Origin: Ascidiaceihabitans donghaensis
GTDB taxonomy: Bacteria; Pseudomonadota; Alphaproteobacteria; Rhodobacterales; Rhodobacteraceae
DNA length: 64,000 bases
Assembly (NCBI RefSeq): GCF_900302465.1
Contig: NZ_OMOR01000001.1
Span: 2,356,001-2,420,000, forward strand
Direction: 5' to 3'
Shown here: positions 19,080 to 27,650 of the stretch, piece after piece
Layout: every line of letters begins with the position of its first letter
Position numbering within the stretch: the first letter of the stretch is position 1
Translations under genes and position numbers: made by a program
The notes under the pieces: generated by a model
What the model was told of the DNA's origin: nothing
The model's database searches: none
What the model saw: only the letters and a program-made list of their open reading frames with translations

Positions 19080-20045
19080 ATGGAAGACCATGCCCAAACA
19101 TTCGAGACACCTTTGGGTGATCTGGCCAAAGGTCCATGGGTCACACGTATTGCAGAAATTGCCAATGAACACGGCTACTTCAAAGCCTTAGGGCGCAAGC
19201 ATTTCGCAGCCTTTGTACAAAAAAGCGATACGTTGCTGGTGACTTTCGAGACGGTACAAGGCATCCGCGGTTTGCGTGAAAACGCCCTGCCTTTGGGCTG
19301 GGATATGGTTGCCAGCATGGGGTGGTCGCATTTGTGCCTGGTCAGCGATGGCGACACATGGTTCCGCGACGGAAAGGTCTATGGTCACTTTGATGCATTG
19401 ATCGACGACGGATTTTTCGACGACTTCTCACAGGTGATTTTTTACGGCGCCGGCCCTTGTGGTTATGCGGCTTCCGCGTTTTCTGTGGCCGCCCCGGGGG
19501 CGCGTGTTGTGGCGATACAACCGCAAGCCACCTTGGACCCCCGCGTCACCGAATGGGACGACCGCTTTACAGACCATCGCCGCGTGAGCTTTACAAACCG
19601 TTACGGTTACGCCCCCGATATGCTGGATGCGGCCGACGCTGCATTTGTGTTCTACGATTCCAACGACCCGCTAGATGCGATGCATGCGGCGCTGTTCACC
19701 CGCCCGAACGTGTCCAAATTCCGGATGCGTTTTATGGGGGCAGCTTTGCAAAGCCAGATGATGGACATGAACATTCTGTTTCAGGTCATTTCCAAAGCGA
19801 ACGCAGGCAAGCTGGACACAGAAAGCTTTGCAAAAATGTACCGCGCACGACGGGACAACCGTGGATATTTACGTACGTTAATGGCCGTGACCGATCGCGA
19901 CGAACGGTTCGCATTGACGCGTATGATTTGCAAGAATGTGACGTCTCGAACCAAAGCGCCCCGTTTTGCGCGGCGTTTGGCGGAACTGGACGCCCCCCAG
20001 AACAACGCTCATGACGATGCTGCAGGCACATCGCCACAAGCGTAA
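19080..20045 (+). CDS. Alpha/beta-hydrolase-like protein (often mislabelled PAPS reductase)
   Basis: About 321 residues from the ATG at 19080, preceded by GAGGA; a TTG at 18981 would add 33 residues. I recognise a family widespread in Rhodobacteraceae, commonly labelled phosphoadenosine phosphosulfate reductase. That label does not fit: there is no PAPS-reductase P-loop variant and no ECGIH-type C-terminal cysteine motif. The central FYGAGPCGYAASAF (about 121-134) instead resembles an alpha/beta-hydrolase nucleophile elbow in which the serine position is glycine or alanine. Function unknown. It follows the glycosyltransferase cluster and may be part of it. Confidence 0.72.
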   Translation: MEDHAQTFETPLGDLAKGPWVTRIAEIANEHGYFKALGRKHFAAFVQKSDTLLVTFETVQGIRGLRENALPLGWDMVASMGWSHLCLVSDGDTWFRDGKVYGHFDALIDDGFFDDFSQVIFYGAGPCGYAASAFSVAAPGARVVAIQPQATLDPRVTEWDDRFTDHRRVSFTNRYGYAPDMLDAADAAFVFYDSNDPLDAMHAALFTRPNVSKFRMRFMGAALQSQMMDMNILFQVISKANAGKLDTESFAKMYRARRDNRGYLRTLMAVTDRDERFALTRMICKNVTSRTKAPRFARRLAELDAPQNNAHDDAAGTSPQA

Positions 20046-20085
20046 AGCTCTGGCCTCAACACAGTTGCCGTGCTAACGCGCCACC

Positions 20086-21123
20086 ATGACACAAACGCTT
20101 ACGCTTCGCCGCCCCGATGATTGGCATTTGCATCTGCGCGATGGCGCGATGATGCAAGCCGTTTTGCCCCATACCGCCGCACATTTTGGCCGTGCGATTA
20201 TCATGCCAAACCTCGTGCCGCCGGTTGTCACAGGGGCGCAAGCCGCTGCATACAAGGACAGGATTTTGGCAGCTTTGCCAAAAGGCAGCGCCTTCACCCC
20301 CCTGATGACACTGTATCTGACCGAAGACACCGATCCCGGCGATGTGGCTTCGGCCTACGCATCCGGTCTGATCAATGCTGTCAAACTTTACCCGGCAGGC
20401 GCCACAACCAATTCCGCGTCCGGGGTCAGCCGTTTTGAAAATGTGCGCCCCACTCTGGAAAAGATGGCAGAAATCGGCTTGCCTTTGTGTGTGCACGGCG
20501 AAGTAACAGATCACGACATCGACATTTTCGACCGCGAAGCCGTCTTTATCGACCGCGTTCTGGATCCGATCCGCAAAGCAACGCCGGACCTGAAAGTTGT
20601 GATGGAACACATCACAACAAAAAACGCGGTCGATTATGCCCGCGCCCAAGGGCCAAACCTTGGTGCAACAATCACAACCCACCATTTGGTGATCAATCGC
20701 AATCACATTCTGGCAGGTGGAATCAAGCCACACTACTATTGCCTGCCAGTGGCCAAACGCGAAGAACACCGTCTGGCGCTGCGCGACGCTGCGACATCAG
20801 GTGAAACGCGCTTCTTTCTTGGGACAGACAGCGCACCACACACTGACGCCAACAAGTTGCTGCCATGTGGCTGCGCAGGCTGTTTCACTGCGCCAAATAC
20901 GATGTCAATTCTGGCACAGGTCTTTGAAGACGAAGACAAGCTGGGACATCTGGAAGGCTTCACCAGCTTGCACGGTCCCGCGTTCTACGGGCTGGCAGCA
21001 AATACAGACACAATCACGCTGACAAAAGGCGACGTTATTGTCTATCCGGGCCACGTGGCCACAGACGAAGGCCCCGTCACAGTCTTTGATCCCGGCTACC
21101 CGCTCCATTGGCGCGTGACCTGA
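20086..21123 (+). CDS. pyrC: Dihydroorotase
   Basis: Class II dihydroorotase of 345 residues, cyclising carbamoyl-aspartate to dihydroorotate in pyrimidine synthesis. The metal-binding DWHLHLRDG lies at about residues 10-18. VKLYPAG marks the region of the carboxylated lysine, and zinc-ligand histidines lie in HGEV and [18 protein letters not shown] block with the catalytic Asp follows. Length and motifs are typical. The ribosome site is weak. pyrE follows about 70 bases later, and they are probably co-expressed. Confidence 0.96.
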   Translation: MTQTLTLRRPDDWHLHLRDGAMMQAVLPHTAAHFGRAIIMPNLVPPVVTGAQAAAYKDRILAALPKGSAFTPLMTLYLTEDTDPGDVASAYASGLINAVKLYPAGATTNSASGVSRFENVRPTLEKMAEIGLPLCVHGEVTDHDIDIFDREAVFIDRVLDPIRKATPDLKVVMEHITTKNAVDYARAQGPNLGATITTHHLVINRNHILAGGIKPHYYCLPVAKREEHRLALRDAATSGETRFFLGTDSAPHTDANKLLPCGCAGCFTAPNTMSILAQVFEDEDKLGHLEGFTSLHGPAFYGLAANTDTITLTKGDVIVYPGHVATDEGPVTVFDPGYPLHWRVT

Positions 21124-21128
21124 TCCTG

Positions 21129-21166
21129 CTTCATCTCGCAAAATAAACCTCCGCCGGAGGCTCCAA
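21129..21166. repeat. Dispersed intergenic repeat, short variant
   Basis: Between pyrC and pyrE an A-rich stretch leads into CTCCGCCGGAGGCTCC, whose CCTCCGCCGGAGG is a perfect hairpin. The CCGCCGGAGGCTCC core recurs upstream of surE near 34505, and the A-rich lead-in resembles the longer copies near 39904, 44792 and 50974. It lies close enough to the pyrE ribosome site to affect its mRNA. Confidence 0.55.
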
Positions 21167-21193
21167 CCGGCGCACCATACGAAAGTTTCTCTG

Positions 21194-21874
21194 ATGATCC
21201 CCACCAGCTACCCCACAGCGCAAGAAATGGCCCGCCTGACGGCACGTATGTTGCTGGAAATCAAAGCGGTACATTTTAACACCGAAGACCCGTTCACATT
21301 GGCGTCGGGCCTGCCCAGCCCAACGTACATCGATTGCCGCAAATTGATCAGCTATCCACGGATACGTAGCACATTGATGGATTTCTTGACGGTAACAGTG
21401 ATGCGCAACGCAGGTTTTGAAGCCTTCGATAACATTGCCGGTGGCGAAACTGCAGGGATTCCGTTTGCGGCACTGGTCGCGGAACGCATGGCTTTGCCAA
21501 TGACATATGTGCGCAAAAAGCCCAAAGGCTACGGTCGCAATGCCCGCATCGAAGGGGCCATGTCCGAAGGTGAACGGGTCTTGTTGGTCGAAGACCTGAC
21601 CACGGACGGCGGTTCAAAACTGTCATTTGTCGATGCGATTCGCGACACCGGAGCAACCTGTGCCCATACGGCGGTCATTTTCTATTATGGCATTTTCCCT
21701 GAAACAGAAAAGACCTTGGGCGATCATGGGGTTGGCTTGCACTACTTATGCACGTGGTGGGACGTTTTGGCCGAAGCCAAGGCGTCTGGTGCTTTCGACG
21801 ATGCAACAATCACGGGTGTTGAAGCATTTTTGAACAACCCGCGCGCATGGCAGGACGCCAATAAAAAATCATAA
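21194..21874 (+). CDS. pyrE: Orotate phosphoribosyltransferase
   Basis: Couples orotate to PRPP to form OMP in pyrimidine synthesis. The 226-residue product carries the PRPP-binding motif [13 protein letters not shown] near residues 133-145 and [15 protein letters not shown] before it, with lysines and arginine that bind pyrophosphate. It is slightly longer than E. coli PyrE (213). The upstream ATG is used because the N-terminal helix is conserved in alphaproteobacterial homologues as I recall them. It lies downstream of pyrC and is followed by a hairpin without a T-tract. Confidence 0.95.
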   Translation: MIPTSYPTAQEMARLTARMLLEIKAVHFNTEDPFTLASGLPSPTYIDCRKLISYPRIRSTLMDFLTVTVMRNAGFEAFDNIAGGETAGIPFAALVAERMALPMTYVRKKPKGYGRNARIEGAMSEGERVLLVEDLTTDGGSKLSFVDAIRDTGATCAHTAVIFYYGIFPETEKTLGDHGVGLHYLCTWWDVLAEAKASGAFDDATITGVEAFLNNPRAWQDANKKS

Positions 21875-21902
21875 CCCGACCCCATCATACGGGGTAACGG
21901 GT
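21874..21902. other. Stem-loop at the 3' end of pyrE
   Basis: ACCCG pairs with CGGGT and CCCC with GGGG around a seven-base loop, with a small internal bulge. The first bases overlap the pyrE stop. No T-tract follows, so it is a weak or factor-dependent terminator, or an mRNA-stabilising element, rather than a standard terminator. Confidence 0.45.
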
Positions 21903-21934
21903 GCATTTGAACGCAACATCGTGTATGGTCAGAG

Positions 21935-21943
21935 TTATCCACA
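21935..21943 (+). promoter_or_regulatory. Consensus DnaA box upstream of dnaB
   Basis: TTATCCACA, a perfect match to the bacterial DnaA box, lies about 90 bases before the dnaB start. A single box in a replicative-helicase promoter suggests transcriptional control by DnaA rather than an origin. There is no cluster of boxes or AT-rich unwinding region. Confidence 0.6.
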
Positions 21944-22033
21944 GAATATACAATTTGCGCCCGACAGGGGCGTAAAGGTATGAGGTGCGTCAAACATCTG
22001 CCGGGGGGCGGGTGACAAAACAGGTGGGGCAAA

Positions 22034-23530
22034 ATGAACGAGATCAGCAGTTTTTCCGGAGAAAGCCCACAGGTCGAGGCCGCAGAAACCATGCCCCATT
22101 CCATCGAAGCTGAACAACAGCTTCTGGGTGCTATTCTGACAAACAACGACGTTTATGACCGTGCGGCATCGATCATCGGGCCAAAACACTTTTATGAACC
22201 CGTGCACGCGCGGATTTTTGACATCGCCGCGGCGCGGATTGCCAAAAACAATTTGGCCAGCCCCGTGACGTTGAAGTCCTTTATGGAAGACGACGAAGGC
22301 CTGAAACAACTTGGCGGCCCCGCTTATCTGGCCCGTCTTGCGGGGGCTGCGATTTCATCTTACGCGGTGCGCGACTACGCCCAGATGATCTATGATCTGT
22401 CCACCCGCCGCGATCTGATCCTGTTGGGGCGAGATATTTCAGCGAAAGCGGCGCGAATTGACGTCGCATCAGAGCCACGCGAACAGATCGTGGAGGCCGA
22501 ACAACACCTGTACAAGCTGGCAGAGCAAGGCCAGGTCGAAAGCGGATTTCAAAGCTTTCTCAAAGCCGTAACGGACGCAGTGAATGTTGCCAACGCAGCT
22601 TACCAACGTGATGGCGGCTTGTCGGGTGTCTCAACCGGCCTGATCGACATGGACAAAAAGCTGGGCGGGTTGCACCGCTCCGACTTGCTGATCCTGGCCG
22701 GACGTCCGTCAATGGGCAAAACGTCCCTGGCCACCAACATTGCCTTTAATGTCGCCAAAGCCTACCGGCGCGGACTGACAGCAGATGGCACGGAAGGCGC
22801 GGTAGACGGCGGTGTCGTGGGCTTTTATTCACTGGAAATGAGCGCCGAACAGCTTGCCGCCCGTATCCTGTCCGAAGCCTCAGAAATCCCCAGCCAACAA
22901 ATTCGGTCAGGCGACATGACCGAAGGCGAATTCCGGCGTTTTGTGGACGCGGCAAAAGCACTAGAGGCTTGCCCGCTGTTCATTGATGACACCCCTGCTT
23001 TGCCCATCAGCCAATTGGCAGCACGTGCACGACGTCTGAAGCGAACCCATGGTCTTGATTTGCTGATCATCGACTATCTTCAGCTTGTGCGTGGCACCGG
23101 TCGGTCGGAAAACCGTGTGAACGAAATCTCCGAAATCACGATGGGTTTAAAGGCCATCGCCAAGGAACTGGACATCCCCGTGATCGCCCTGTCCCAGTTG
23201 TCGCGTCAGGTCGAAAACCGCGAAGACAAACGCCCGCAGCTTTCGGATTTGCGTGAATCCGGATCTATCGAACAGGATGCGGATGTGGTCATGTTTGTGT
23301 TCCGCGAAGAATATTACAAGGAACGCGAAAAACCCGGTGATCACGATCTTGAAGCCATGGCGGCATGGCAAGAAGAAATGGAGCGCCTGCATGGCCGCGC
23401 CGAAGTTGTGATCGGCAAACAGCGTCACGGTCCAATCGGCACCGTTGATCTGTCGTTTGAAGGCCGTTTTACCCGCTTTGGAAATCTGGCCCCCCAATAC
23501 CTGAACCAGGGCGACGATCAGGAATTCTGA
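22034..23530 (+). CDS. dnaB: Replicative DNA helicase DnaB
   Basis: Hexameric helicase that unwinds DNA at the replication fork and binds primase and the loader. 498 residues: the N-terminal collar domain begins with the conserved [13 protein letters not shown], then a linker, then the RecA-like motor with Walker [11 protein letters not shown] (about 223-232), Walker [10 protein letters not shown] and the DnaB signature [11 protein letters not shown]. The arginine-finger region near VIGKQRHGP is present. No intein interrupts it. GGTGGGG precedes the ATG. The DnaA box in its upstream region is notable. Confidence 0.97.
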   Translation: MNEISSFSGESPQVEAAETMPHSIEAEQQLLGAILTNNDVYDRAASIIGPKHFYEPVHARIFDIAAARIAKNNLASPVTLKSFMEDDEGLKQLGGPAYLARLAGAAISSYAVRDYAQMIYDLSTRRDLILLGRDISAKAARIDVASEPREQIVEAEQHLYKLAEQGQVESGFQSFLKAVTDAVNVANAAYQRDGGLSGVSTGLIDMDKKLGGLHRSDLLILAGRPSMGKTSLATNIAFNVAKAYRRGLTADGTEGAVDGGVVGFYSLEMSAEQLAARILSEASEIPSQQIRSGDMTEGEFRRFVDAAKALEACPLFIDDTPALPISQLAARARRLKRTHGLDLLIIDYLQLVRGTGRSENRVNEISEITMGLKAIAKELDIPVIALSQLSRQVENREDKRPQLSDLRESGSIEQDADVVMFVFREEYYKEREKPGDHDLEAMAAWQEEMERLHGRAEVVIGKQRHGPIGTVDLSFEGRFTRFGNLAPQYLNQGDDQEF

Positions 23531-23597
23531 CTTCGCGGGCTTGGGTGCAGGCTTAAATCCACTTGACCGCAAATCCACACATGTCACAACGCACGTC

Positions 23598-24632
23598 ATG
23601 AGCACCGCACATTTAACAATTGATCTGGGCGCTTTGGTCGCCAATTGGACGTCGCTGGACGCCATGACAGAGGTCGACACCGCCGCCGTGGTCAAAGCCA
23701 ACGGATATGGGTTGGGTGCGCCGTCTGTCGGACGCGCCTTGGCCAAAGCCGGTGCGCGCACCTTCTTTGTGGCAGCCGCCGAAGAAGGTGCCATTTTGCG
23801 CACAGCCCTTGGCCCCGGCCCAACAATCAATGTGTTTTCAGGGCATATGGCCGGCGACACAGACGTGATCCGTGACGCCGACCTGACGCCGATGATCAAT
23901 TCGGTTGACCAAATGCTGCGTCACGTAGAAGCCCTGCCCGGCGCCCCTTTCGGGTTGCAGCTTGATACAGGGATGAACCGGCTGGGCATGGAACCAAGCG
24001 AATGGTCCGCGCTGCGCGATATTGCGTTGGCGCAGAACCCCACGTTGATAATGTCTCATCTGGCCTGTGCAGATGACCCTGCCCATCCGATGAACGCGCA
24101 ACAACTTGGCAGCTTTGTCGAAATGACAGACGGCATAGACGCGCCACGATCCTTGGCTGCCACGGGCGGAATTCTGCTTGGGTCCGACTATCATTTCGAC
24201 ATGACCCGCCCCGGCATCGGCCTATATGGAGGCGCACCGTTTGCAGATGCGGCGCCCGTCGTGACACTGGATGTTCCCGTGATCCAGACCCGCGAGGTCG
24301 CCATCGGAGAAAGCGTTGGATACGGCAATGCATGGGTGGCTACACGCCCCAGCCTGGTTGCAACCGTGGCCGCAGGATATGCCGATGGCTTGATCCGCGC
24401 CATCGGGGACGGTGCATCCATGTACGCCGGTCAGGTCGAAGTCCCCGTGATTGGCCGTGTGTCTATGGACATGATCACAGTCGACATCACAGATGCACCC
24501 CACGCGTCAGAGACATTGCAGCTGTTGGGACAATTACAGACTGTCGATCACTTGGCAGCTTGTGCAGGCACAATCGGTTATGAAATCCTGACATCAATGG
24601 GCCACAGATACCACAGGACCTACACGGAATGA
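23598..24632 (+). CDS. alr: Alanine racemase
   Basis: PLP enzyme converting L- to D-alanine for peptidoglycan. 344 residues from the ATG at 23598. An open frame extends upstream to 23541, but the family begins at the strand LTIDLGAL just inside the chosen start. The PLP lysine lies in [10 protein letters not shown] near residue 36 and the opposing catalytic tyrosine in [17 protein letters not shown] and GRVSMDM are also typical. The stop overlaps the following permease start by ATGA, giving an unusual alr-mla operon. Confidence 0.95.
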   Translation: MSTAHLTIDLGALVANWTSLDAMTEVDTAAVVKANGYGLGAPSVGRALAKAGARTFFVAAAEEGAILRTALGPGPTINVFSGHMAGDTDVIRDADLTPMINSVDQMLRHVEALPGAPFGLQLDTGMNRLGMEPSEWSALRDIALAQNPTLIMSHLACADDPAHPMNAQQLGSFVEMTDGIDAPRSLAATGGILLGSDYHFDMTRPGIGLYGGAPFADAAPVVTLDVPVIQTREVAIGESVGYGNAWVATRPSLVATVAAGYADGLIRAIGDGASMYAGQVEVPVIGRVSMDMITVDITDAPHASETLQLLGQLQTVDHLAACAGTIGYEILTSMGHRYHRTYTE

Positions 24633-25402
24633 GCTGGCTTGCTGGCATCGGGCGTTCTGCCTTGGGGCTGTTGGGCGCAATCGGGCGCGTGACTTTGTTT
24701 GCTTTCTCGACGTTAAGCCACATGGTGCGCCCCCCCTTCTATCTGCGCGAATTGGCTGTTGCCCTCCTGAACATTGGGTGGTTGTCGTTGCCTGTTGTGG
24801 GCCTGACGGCGGTGTTCACAGGCGGTGCGCTGGCCCTGCAAATTTATGCAGGCGGGGCACGGTTCAACGCAGAAGCCGTGGTGCCACAAATTGTGGCCAT
24901 CGGCATGGTCAGAGAACTTGGGCCGGTTCTGGTGGGATTGATGATTGCCGCACGGGTCACATCATCTATCGCCGCCGAAATCGCGACCATGAAAGTCACC
25001 GAACAAATCGACGCATTGGTGACGCTGTCTACCCATCCCATGCAATATCTAACTGTGCCGCGTGTCGTTGCCGCCACGCTGACAGTGCCTGCGCTGGTCG
25101 CCGTGGGCGACATCATCGGCATTTTTGGAGGCTACGCAGTTGCCACAGGCACGCTTGGGTTCAATCCTGCGGCCTACATTCGAAACACCGTCGATTTTCT
25201 GGAACTGCGCGACATTGTATCATCGCTGGTTAAAGGTGGGGTCTTTGGATTTATCGCAGCCACGATGGGGTGTTACTACGGTATGAACTCCGGTCGCGGC
25301 GCCCAGGGGGTTGGACGCGCAACCAAAGGATCAGTCGAAGCTGCAGCGATCCTTATTCTTGCAGCTAACTTTGTGCTGACCGGGGTGTTTTTCTCGCTAT
25401 GA
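24629..25402 (+). CDS. mlaE: MlaE-family ABC transporter permease
   Basis: A 257-residue inner-membrane permease of the MlaE/Ttg2B family, which moves phospholipid between inner and outer membranes. It shows the family's amphipathic N-terminus, about five to six membrane segments and the central block [17 protein letters not shown] with [17 protein letters not shown]. Overlaps of four bases on both sides (with alr and with the ATPase gene) show tight coupling. No MCE-domain (MlaD) or MlaC gene follows here, unlike the usual operon. Confidence 0.92.
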   Translation: MSWLAGIGRSALGLLGAIGRVTLFAFSTLSHMVRPPFYLRELAVALLNIGWLSLPVVGLTAVFTGGALALQIYAGGARFNAEAVVPQIVAIGMVRELGPVLVGLMIAARVTSSIAAEIATMKVTEQIDALVTLSTHPMQYLTVPRVVAATLTVPALVAVGDIIGIFGGYAVATGTLGFNPAAYIRNTVDFLELRDIVSSLVKGGVFGFIAATMGCYYGMNSGRGAQGVGRATKGSVEAAAILILAANFVLTGVFFSL

Positions 25403-26145
25403 TCAAACTTGAAAATGTCCATAAATCCTTTGGAAACAATCACGTATTGCGCGGTGTTGATCTAACGGTCGAACGCGGCACATCTATGGTGATCATTGGG
25501 GGGTCCGGCACTGGCAAATCCATCACAATCAAGTCGGTGCTGGGGTTGGTCACACCCGATCAAGGTACAATCACTGTCGACGGGCAGGATGTAACCAAAA
25601 CAGACCGGGATGCGTTTCTGGCCAAATTCGGAATGCTGTTTCAGGGCGCCGCGCTGTTCGACAGCTTGCCAGTTTGGCAAAACGTGGCATTTCGTTTGCT
25701 GCGGGGCAGCTTGAAAAAACCCAAAGACGAAGCCCGCGCCATTGCGATCGAAAAACTGCGCCGCGTCGGGCTTACCCCTGATGTTGCGGACCGTTTACCG
25801 GCGGAGTTGTCCGGTGGCATGCAAAAACGCGTGGGGCTGGCGCGGGCCATTGCTGCCGATCCCGAGATCATATTTTTTGATGAACCCACAACAGGTCTGG
25901 ACCCGATCATGGCCGGTGTCATCAACGATCTCATCCGCGAAATTGTGACGGAAATGAAAGCCACAACCATGACGATCACCCACGACATGACGTCGGTGCG
26001 CGCCATCGCGGATACAGTTGCGATGTTGCACAACGGGGTTATCCAGTGGGCGGGTCCTGCGGCAGACATTGACGCGGCCGGCGACCCATATCTGGATCAA
26101 TTTATCCATGGCCGTGCCGAGGGCCCCATTGAATCGGTACGTTGA
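25399..26145 (+). CDS. mlaF: MlaF-family ABC transporter ATP-binding protein
   Basis: A 248-residue ATPase partner of the MlaE permease. Walker A GGSGTGKS lies near residues 35-42, the signature LSGGMQKRVGLARA near 138 and Walker B FFDEPTTGLDP near 160; the switch histidine in THDMTSVR is present. The K in GMQKR and the overlap with mlaE are characteristic of Mla ATPases. The substrate-binding MCE component must be encoded elsewhere if the system is complete. Confidence 0.93.
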   Translation: MIKLENVHKSFGNNHVLRGVDLTVERGTSMVIIGGSGTGKSITIKSVLGLVTPDQGTITVDGQDVTKTDRDAFLAKFGMLFQGAALFDSLPVWQNVAFRLLRGSLKKPKDEARAIAIEKLRRVGLTPDVADRLPAELSGGMQKRVGLARAIAADPEIIFFDEPTTGLDPIMAGVINDLIREIVTEMKATTMTITHDMTSVRAIADTVAMLHNGVIQWAGPAADIDAAGDPYLDQFIHGRAEGPIESVR

Positions 26146-26234
26146 AAAGTATCAAAGATGCATGTTCGACGCCGAAAACCTGTCATACCCCTCCAAACGA
26201 ACCCGTTTTTGATCACGTCTAAGGCCTGAACCCA

Positions 26235-26702
26235 ATGCAACGCCCTATCGTTCTGACCTTTCTGCGCTGTGCCAATCTGAGTTTGCTGGTGCTATATCCT
26301 GTTGCATGGTTCGCTCCACTGATGCGCGCCGGTGTCCTGCCGCTGTTCAGCTTGAATGAAATCAGTGTGGTAACAGGCTTGCAGTCGCTGTGGGGCAGCG
26401 ATGTTTTTCTGGCGTTGGTCGTCACGGTTTTTGCGCTTTTTGCCCCGTATCTCAAAACGATCCTGCTGGCGTTGTTGCATTTTGATCTTCTGAGTGCGCG
26501 CACCTTACCCGCCATCCACGTGATGGGAAAACTGGCAATGGCCGACATTTTTCTAATCGCGGTCTACATCACACTTTCTAAGGGGATCGGGATTGGACGC
26601 ATAGAAACTGCTTGGGGCCTATATTTGTTTACTGTACTCATCCTTGCCTCAATCTTGATCAGTTGGCTCAGTGAACAATTGCAAAAGCGACCAAAAGATT
26701 GA
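26235..26702 (+). CDS. PqiA-family (paraquat-inducible protein A) membrane protein
   Basis: A 155-residue inner-membrane protein with four predicted helices (about 8-30, 55-80, 90-115 and 125-147) matching one half of PqiA. The paired cytoplasmic CxxC zinc motifs of full-length PqiA are absent. In other bacteria PqiA works with the MCE protein PqiB in envelope lipid transport. Its position 90 bases after mlaEF supports a related role in the envelope, but no pqiB is nearby. Confidence 0.78.
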   Translation: MQRPIVLTFLRCANLSLLVLYPVAWFAPLMRAGVLPLFSLNEISVVTGLQSLWGSDVFLALVVTVFALFAPYLKTILLALLHFDLLSARTLPAIHVMGKLAMADIFLIAVYITLSKGIGIGRIETAWGLYLFTVLILASILISWLSEQLQKRPKD

Positions 26703-26850
26703 CGCGAAACGTGAAACAATCACCTTAGAAACCTCCTTAAACTGATCACATTTTAGCGGTTTGGTGTGGATTTCTTGGTTTTCCCCTTCGAGAAGTTGGT
26801 TAATCGGCGTATGTTTGCCTACGAAATCATCTTCTGGGGGGAAGACAGTC

Positions 26851-27612
26851 GTGACGCATGTGCGTGGTGTTTTTTATCTGGTGCAGTTTTTAATGCAACG
26901 CATCGCCTTGGCCTGCTTTGCCTTCACCGCCTTGGCACTTGTTACTGTCACGGGTCTTGCTGTCTTTGGGCTGTTGCCTTGGTTGGAAGTCAACGCAATC
27001 TGGAATGGTGAATTCGTCGACAACGCCGGCATGTATGTGCAAATCATTGCAACTGTGTTGGCCGTAGCATTGTGTTTCTTCTTGCCCTCGAACAGACGCA
27101 TAATGACTTTGGAAAATTCCCACCGCCAGTTTGCAATCGGGATGCAGGACGTGGCCCGCGCGTATGGGGCGGTTCATGCAGCCGATCGGGGTGATGTTTT
27201 TCGGATCAGTTCGGAATTTGACGCTATCAAAGAACGTTTAGCCTATCTGCGCGATCATCCAGATCTGTCATCTTTAGAACCTGAAGTACTTGAAATTGCA
27301 GCGCAAATGTCGCACATCTCGAAAGAGCTGGCAGAAGTTTATTCAGATGATCGCGTCTCACGGGCGCGGGCATTCTTGAAAGAACGACAGTTTGAAGTGC
27401 AACAATTCAACACGCGTCTGGCAGAAGCCAAAGCCGTCAGCACCGAATTGAAACACTGGCTTCATGAAATTGAGCTTGAAGAAAGCGTTGCTGCCGCACA
27501 ATTGGATCGTCTGCGTGACGAATTGCGTGGGGCGCTGCCGGAACTTGGCCTCGAAACCATTGTACGCACGGACAATACTGTTGTGGAACTACCACCAAAA
27601 GCAGCCGAATAA
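26851..27612 (+). CDS. Membrane-anchored coiled-coil protein of unknown function
   Basis: 253 residues from the GTG at 26851, chosen because GGGGGGAAG lies at good spacing; the frame is open back to 26761. Two hydrophobic segments (about 18-45 and 60-80) are followed by a soluble, strongly helical region rich in Glu, Ala and Arg (about 85-240), probably coiled coil. Rhodobacterales homologues, as I recall them, are often labelled DNA repair protein. I see no nuclease or ATPase motif to support that, and the label may come from the neighbouring radA. Function unknown. Confidence 0.75.
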   Translation: MTHVRGVFYLVQFLMQRIALACFAFTALALVTVTGLAVFGLLPWLEVNAIWNGEFVDNAGMYVQIIATVLAVALCFFLPSNRRIMTLENSHRQFAIGMQDVARAYGAVHAADRGDVFRISSEFDAIKERLAYLRDHPDLSSLEPEVLEIAAQMSHISKELAEVYSDDRVSRARAFLKERQFEVQQFNTRLAEAKAVSTELKHWLHEIELEESVAAAQLDRLRDELRGALPELGLETIVRTDNTVVELPPKAAE

Positions 27613-27650
27613 GCCTTTGACCCCCTTCCTTGCTTAAGGCAAAAGGCGCC

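Noticed and set aside
21900-22034. Replication origin suggested by the DnaA box
   Set aside because: Only one box, no AT-rich unwinding element and no cluster of repeats, so promoter control is more likely.
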